Shown here in pieces: positions 5,389 to 9,134 of a DNA stretch of 9,134 bases. Within the stretch, counting starts at the first letter, position 1. The number at the start of each line of letters is the position of its first letter. Location: positions 1 to 9,134 of the forward strand of contig UQQN01000093.1 in NCBI GenBank assembly GCA_900543155.1, in the 5' to 3' direction. A program made the position numbers and the translations under genes. The DNA is from an uncultured Prevotella sp. (GTDB lineage Bacteria > Bacteroidota > Bacteroidia > Bacteroidales > Bacteroidaceae). The notes below the pieces were generated by a model. It did no database searches and was not told where the DNA came from. It was given only the letters and a program-made list of their open reading frames with translations.

Positions 5389-6413
5389 TAACAAGTCGAT
5401 AAAACCTTCAACAAACGCTGATTCTCGTGTGGAGTACCTACCGTAAGGCGCAAACACCCCTCACAACCAACCACTTTGTTGCGGTTACGCACAATAATGC
5501 CTTCTGCCACCAACTGGTCATAAATCTTGTCAGCATCCGTCACCTTTACCAACAAAAAGTTCGCATCACTCTCAAACACCTTTACCACACAAGCCAAGTC
5601 ACTCAAGGCCTTAGCCAACATCTGTCGTTGTGCCACAACCTCTGCCACATGTGCATCGTGCGGTTCTGTTTCCAAGCGCCTCATCACCTCCTGTTGTGTG
5701 GGTCCGTTCACGTTATAAGGATACTTCACACGGGCAAAGAGTTGCGCAATAGGCTCTGCTGCAAAAGCCAGTCCCAAACGCAAACCTGCCATGCCCCATG
5801 CCTTCGAGAGCGTCTGCAGCACCACCAAATTGGGATGTTTATCCAGCACCGAAAGCATACTGCCTTTTTCTGAAAAATCAGCATACGCCTCATCCACCAC
5901 CAAGATACCATTAAAGTTATTTGCCAACCGCTCTAAGTCTGCAAGTTCAAAGGCATTACCTGTTGGGTTATTAGGCGAGCACACCCACATCAAACGTGTA
6001 TGTTCATCTACTGCAGCCAACATATGGTCTACGTTCAACGCATAAGTCTCGGCATCAAGTGGCACCTCGCGCACAGCCACATTGTTTATCGCAGCTGCCA
6101 CGCCATACATACCATACGTAGGCGCAATAGCCACCACATTATCCTGTCCTGGTTCACAAAAGATGCGAAAGCACAAGTCAATGGCTTCGTCACTGCCATT
6201 TCCCACAAATATTTGTGCCGTATCCACCCCTTTTAAATGCGCTAAAGCCTGCTTCAGTTGTTTTTGGTGTGGATCGGGGTAACGATTCACACCATTGTCA
6301 TAAGGACTTTCATTCGCATCGAGCCACACACTGATGTCACCACCTTGATATTCATCGCGTGCCGTGGAATAGGGCAATAGTTGTGCAATATTTTTACGTA
6401 TATAATAGGTCAT
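5388..6413 (-). CDS. hisC: Histidinol-phosphate aminotransferase
   Basis: HisC is a PLP-dependent fold-type I aminotransferase that transfers the amino group of glutamate to imidazole acetol phosphate (step 7). The 341-residue protein shows LDANESPY (31-38), GNGSDEAID (71-79), the PLP-binding CSPNNPTGN (145-153), VVDEAYADF (172-180) with Asp174 and Tyr177, the Schiff-base Lys204 in TLSKAWGMAGLRLG, and a late basic LRLTVGTP (321-328). Length and order of motifs are normal. It lies 222 nt after hisD, by far the widest gap in the operon, and that gap contains an inverted-repeat element. No clear Shine-Dalgarno precedes the ATG. Confidence 0.97.
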   Translation of the reverse strand: MTYYIRKNIAQLLPYSTARDEYQGGDISVWLDANESPYDNGVNRYPDPHQKQLKQALAHLKGVDTAQIFVGNGSDEAIDLCFRIFCEPGQDNVVAIAPTYGMYGVAAAINNVAVREVPLDAETYALNVDHMLAAVDEHTRLMWVCSPNNPTGNAFELADLERLANNFNGILVVDEAYADFSEKGSMLSVLDKHPNLVVLQTLSKAWGMAGLRLGLAFAAEPIAQLFARVKYPYNVNGPTQQEVMRRLETEPHDAHVAEVVAQRQMLAKALSDLACVVKVFESDANFLLVKVTDADKIYDQLVAEGIIVRNRNKVVGCEGCLRLTVGTPHENQRLLKVLSTC

Positions 6414-6446
6414 AGGAATGAGTTTTTTGAGAAATTTTGTACAAGA

Positions 6447-6607
6447 GAATGTGTCAAAATGGGAGTTATCGGAATTTATGAAGAAGTTAATCCATCTATG
6501 ATGGATGGAAGTTAACAGACAAATGCTTTGTTTTCAGCAATTTGTACAGATGTCCGCTAACTTCGGGCGAAGCCAAAACTTCTAATCACTTCCCTTTTGA
6601 CACATTC
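6447..6607. repeat. 161-bp imperfect inverted-repeat element between hisD and hisC
   Basis: The termini GAATGTGTCAAAA (6447-6459) and TTTTGACACATTC (6595-6607) form a perfect 13-bp inverted repeat. Similarity continues inwards to 18 of 20 positions, and more weakly for about another 13. GAAGTTA (6483-6489) then pairs with TAACTTC (6558-6564). The centre has its own hairpin, ATCCATC-TAT-GATGGAT (6490-6506), and a small CTTCG/CGAAG palindrome (6561-6572). It contains no gene and no recognisable transposase, and no target-site duplication is visible at its edges. It may be a non-autonomous element of the MITE type, or an RNA hairpin in the his mRNA that affects processing, stability or expression of hisC and later genes. 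Confidence 0.6.
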
Positions 6608-6635
6608 CCCTGCTTTGTCTCTTTACTGCTTATGC

Positions 6636-7907
6636 TTAACTTTTACGAACTCTCACAGCTTGGGCATGTGCATGCAAGCCCTCAGCCTCAGCCATGGTTT
6701 CGATGGTTGGAGCCAATGCTTGCAATCCCTCTTTCGTGAGTTCTTGAAAAGTGATTTTACGCATAAAACTATCAATGTTCACACCACTATACGAGCGAGC
6801 CCACCCACTCGTAGGCAAAGTATGATTCGTGCCCGAAGCATAATCACCCGCTGACTCAGGCGAATAATTACCCACGAACACACTTCCTGCTGCGGTCACG
6901 CCCTCTGCCATTTGCCACGGATTATCCACAGAGAGAATAAGGTGTTCGGGCGCATAAGCATTCGAGAATTGCAACATCTCCTCACGACTATGCAACACAA
7001 TGATGCGACTATGACTCAAAGATTGCTCCACTAACTCACGACGGGGCAATAAAGCTGTTTGTCTTTCAACCTCTGCAGCCACTTGTTGTGCCAACGTCAT
7101 AGAATTGCACACCAAAATAGCTTGACTATCAGGTCCATGTTCTGCTTGCGAGAGCATGTCTGCAGCCACATAATCAGGGTGTGCACTTTGGTCTGCCATT
7201 ACCAACACCTCCGAGGGGCCTGCAGGCATATCAATAGCAGTATGCGTACTAACCAACTGTTTAGCGTGCGTCACATAACGATTGCCAGGACCAAATATTT
7301 TATCCACACACGGAATGCTTTCGGTACCATAAGCCATGGCTGCTATTGCTTGTGCGCCTCCCACACGATAAATGTGGTGAATGCCACAAATATTTGCAGC
7401 ATAAATTATTTCGGGAGCAATATGTCCATCAGCTCCCTGCGGAGTACAAAGCACGATTTCTTTACAACCTGCAATCACAGCTGGGGCAGCCAACATCAGT
7501 ACGGTCGAAAACAAAGGAGCACGCCCACCAGGAATATACAATCCCACACGCTGAATAGGCACCGCCTTTTGCACACAATGCACACCTGGTTGTGTTTCTA
7601 CCTCAACCATCATCGGCTTTTGTGCTTTATGAAAAGCCTGAATGTTATGCAGTGCATGTTGAATAGCTTGCTGCACTTCGCAAGAGGTTTGTGCAGCCAA
7701 CAAAGTACGTTCTTCGTCAGACAGTTCTATGTCTGTGAGTGTAGCATGATCAAAATCGTGTGCAAAGCGTCGCAAGGCTTGGTCACCCTCTTTACGTACG
7801 GTTTCCACAATTGCACGTACACTTTCTATCACTTGTTCATCGCTTGGCGCATTACGTTCGCACAGCGCAGCCCACTCACCAGGCTGTGGATTGTTTATTA
7901 TATTCAT
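6636..7907 (-). CDS. hisD: Histidinol dehydrogenase
   Basis: HisD oxidises L-histidinol to histidine with two NAD molecules (steps 9 and 10) and is a zinc enzyme. The 423-residue sequence contains VGLYIPGGRAPL (121-132), RVGGAQAIAAMAYGT (181-195), FGPGNRYV (205-212), the zinc ligands Gln254 and His257 in LSQAEHG, the catalytic pair Glu321-His322 in YAPEHL, Asp355 in SAGDYASGTNHTLPT, and His414 in EGLHAHAQAV as the probable fourth zinc ligand. Length is normal. It starts 33 nt after the hisG stop; an AAAGGA stretch lies close to the ATG after a TTCTAAAAAAATAA run. The inverted-repeat element follows downstream, before hisC. Confidence 0.97.
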   Translation of the reverse strand: MNIINNPQPGEWAALCERNAPSDEQVIESVRAIVETVRKEGDQALRRFAHDFDHATLTDIELSDEERTLLAAQTSCEVQQAIQHALHNIQAFHKAQKPMMVEVETQPGVHCVQKAVPIQRVGLYIPGGRAPLFSTVLMLAAPAVIAGCKEIVLCTPQGADGHIAPEIIYAANICGIHHIYRVGGAQAIAAMAYGTESIPCVDKIFGPGNRYVTHAKQLVSTHTAIDMPAGPSEVLVMADQSAHPDYVAADMLSQAEHGPDSQAILVCNSMTLAQQVAAEVERQTALLPRRELVEQSLSHSRIIVLHSREEMLQFSNAYAPEHLILSVDNPWQMAEGVTAAGSVFVGNYSPESAGDYASGTNHTLPTSGWARSYSGVNIDSFMRKITFQELTKEGLQALAPTIETMAEAEGLHAHAQAVRVRKS

Positions 7908-7940
7908 TGCTTTGTCCTTTCTTATTTTTTTAGAACTGCC

Positions 7941-8792
7941 CTAAGGAATCATATTTTCAAGGTTCAGCACCAAAATGCCTTCGGCACCAATTTGTTTGAG
8001 TTGTTCTACTTTTTCCCACAACACATTTTCAGCCAACACCACATGCAACGAGCACCATCCCTCGGCTGCAAGTGGCAATATGGTGGGTGAACGCATCGCA
8101 GGCAACAACTGCACCGCCTCGTCCACCAAATCTGTCGGAATGTTCATCAACACATATTTATAGCCACGGCTATTCACAATCGACGAAAAACGAAATTTTA
8201 GCTTCTCTATCTCTGCCAATTTCTCATCGTCAAGTCCTTGATGAGCCACCAGCGCTGCCTCGCTATAAAAAACTTCTTCTACCTCGCGCAATCCGTTTTG
8301 CACCAACGTACCGCCCGACGACACAATGTCGAAAATTGCATCTGCCATACCCACTGCAGGAGCAATCTCTACCGAACCTGCAATCTCGTGAATATCTGCC
8401 TCTATGCCTTCTTGGGCAAAGAACTTGCGCAACACCGTGGGATAAGACGTAGCTACCGTGCGACCATTAAACCACGAAAGTCCAGGGTAGTCTACCTCGC
8501 GAGGCACAGCCAACGAAATACGACATGCCCCAAAGCCCAAACGCATCACTTCGTCCACAGCCATGTTACGCTCTGCCACCTCGTTCAGTCCCACAATGCC
8601 CACATCTGCCACACCCATGTGTACAGCTTGTGGAATATCATCATCGCGCAAATAAAGCACCTCAATAGGGAATCCTTTGGCGCGAGCCACCAATTTGCGT
8701 TTACTTTGCGCCACATCAATCCCAGCATCTGCTAGCAACTGCATGGTGTCTTCGTTCAGTCGTCCTTTTGCTTGTATGGCAATACGTAACAT
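7941..8792 (-). CDS. hisG: ATP phosphoribosyltransferase, long (self-regulated) form
   Basis: HisG condenses ATP with PRPP in the first committed step and is normally feedback-inhibited by histidine. I chose the start MLRIAIQAKGRL at 8792, giving 283 residues, because this is the usual family N-terminus. An in-frame ATG at 8939 would add 49 residues rich in Ile, Asn and Lys that resemble translated AT-rich leader. The catalytic part (about 1-205) has GVADVGIVGLNEV (60-72) and the PRPP-binding block between Val141 and Thr162, with Asp151 and Asp155 and SSGGT. The C-terminal part (about 206-283) has RGYKYVLMNIP and SPTILPLAAEGW, as expected of the ACT-like regulatory domain of the hexameric long form, so HisZ is not required. 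It is first in the operon. Confidence 0.96.
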   Translation of the reverse strand: MLRIAIQAKGRLNEDTMQLLADAGIDVAQSKRKLVARAKGFPIEVLYLRDDDIPQAVHMGVADVGIVGLNEVAERNMAVDEVMRLGFGACRISLAVPREVDYPGLSWFNGRTVATSYPTVLRKFFAQEGIEADIHEIAGSVEIAPAVGMADAIFDIVSSGGTLVQNGLREVEEVFYSEAALVAHQGLDDEKLAEIEKLKFRFSSIVNSRGYKYVLMNIPTDLVDEAVQLLPAMRSPTILPLAAEGWCSLHVVLAENVLWEKVEQLKQIGAEGILVLNLENMIP

Positions 8793-9070
8793 AGGCTTCA
8801 GTTTTTGTGTATTTTGTAAATTTATTTTCAGTAATGTATAATAAAGCGAATGCAATATTCGGCATTTTAATTGAAATATGCAAGTATTATTCATATTTTT
8901 CTTACATTTAGCTATAAATATAACCAAAATATCAAACATTTTGAGAATAAACCCCTCGTTTTAGCAGATTTCTTTCACCAAAACGCAAGCCAATCTTACC
9001 TAAAAACAACGAACGAAACAGTATTCGAATATTCAGCACGATTTTATCAGATTTTTGACGTCGATAAGGG
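8793..9070. other. AT-rich region upstream of hisG, likely carrying the his promoter
   Basis: This stretch must contain the his promoter or leader unless transcription starts further right. On the minus strand I see no match to TTTG-N19/20-TAnnTTTG. The closest -7-like string is TATTTTG (overlapping the CAAAATA around 8926-8932), without a good -33. No leader peptide rich in His codons, no T-box and no strong terminator precedes hisG, so classical attenuation is not supported. A 69-codon frame on the plus strand (8871-9080) has biased composition, no domain and is considered spurious. Confidence 0.5.
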
Positions 9071-9134
9071 ACATAGTTAAATGGATCACCCCGTTAGGGG
9101 TGAGATAAGGTAGCCAGGTATGTGAAGGAAACTT
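9071..9134 (+). other. Hairpin-rich, more GC-rich segment cut by the window edge; possible structured RNA
   Basis: A perfect 7-bp stem, TCACCCC-GTTA-GGGGTGA (9086-9103), is nested inside possible pairs TGG/CCA (9082-9084 with 9114-9116) and ACATA/TATGT (9071-9075 with 9119-9123). Next comes AAG-GAAA-CTT (9125-9134), which would form a GNRA-type tetraloop hairpin. Composition changes sharply from the AT-rich DNA on the left. I cannot assign it to a known RNA family, and the strand is uncertain because stems are nearly symmetric. It could instead be an interspersed palindromic repeat. The rest lies beyond the window. Confidence 0.25.

Noticed and set aside
1766..6282. Numerous plus-strand frames of 60-165 codons
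   Set aside because: All lie antisense to conserved his genes and show no recognisable motifs.
7059..8090. 343-codon plus-strand frame opposite hisD and hisG
   Set aside because: It lies antisense to two clear enzymes and has unusual Cys/His/Ser-rich composition. Long antisense frames arise because Leu TTA/CTA and Ser TCA codons are scarce in the real genes.
8793..8939. 49-residue N-terminal extension of HisG
   Set aside because: The extra residues come from AT-rich leader DNA and do not resemble HisG; the family start MLRIAIQAKGRL fits 8792.
8793..8940. his leader peptide or T-box attenuator upstream of hisG
   Set aside because: No short frame with a run of His codons, no T-box sequence and no terminator hairpin is visible ahead of hisG.
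9082..9116. Resemblance to the 16S rRNA 3' end (GGATCACC and AAGGTAGCC strings)
   Set aside because: The strings are in the reverse order to that of 16S rRNA and the intervening sequence does not match, so this is not an rRNA end.

Overview
The window holds a complete eight-gene histidine biosynthesis operon, read leftwards (minus strand) from about 8792 down to 1435, in the order hisG-hisD-hisC-hisB-hisH-hisA-hisF-hisIE. To its left lie about 1 kb of non-coding DNA and the N-terminal half of a UpxY/NusG-like transcription antiterminator gene, also on the minus strand. The organism looks like a member of the Bacteroidales, most likely Prevotella or a close relative. The reasons are the gene order, the fused HisIE and HisN-HisB proteins, the scarcity of Shine-Dalgarno sites with A-rich stretches before the starts, the TAnnTTTG-type promoter candidate, and the UpxY-like gene, a family known from Bacteroidetes capsule and exopolysaccharide loci. 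The species cannot be named from sequence alone.

Layout: 31-411 UpxY-like gene, apparently cut short; 412-470 a 12-bp direct repeat and a minus-strand intrinsic terminator directly ahead of that gene; about 471-870 a DNA block with no identified gene that could be a long structured leader RNA or a decayed gene; 871-1434 AT-rich spacer with two families of short tandem repeats, a large perfect inverted repeat that ends the his operon, and a smaller stem-loop; 1435-8792 the his operon; 8793-9134 AT-rich region upstream of hisG, ending in a hairpin-rich segment cut off by the window edge.

The operon encodes every step from PRPP and ATP to histidine: HisG (step 1), HisIE (steps 2 and 3), HisA (4), HisH with HisF (5), the C-terminal half of HisB (6), HisC (7), the N-terminal half of HisB (8), and HisD (9 and 10). 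HisG is the long form with a C-terminal regulatory domain, so no HisZ is needed. hisB/hisH overlap by 4 nt, hisA/hisF by 11 nt, and hisF/hisIE are 5 nt apart, which suggests translational coupling. The exception is a 222-nt gap between hisD and hisC, which contains a roughly 161-bp imperfect inverted-repeat element resembling a MITE or a large RNA hairpin.

I found no clearly new multi-gene system. The points most worth a second look are the UpxY leader (candidate promoter, about 400-nt transcribed leader, terminator just before the start codon), the truncation of UpxY, the inverted-repeat element inside the his operon, the loss of all four zinc-binding residues in the HisB phosphatase half, and the truncated structured segment at the right edge.
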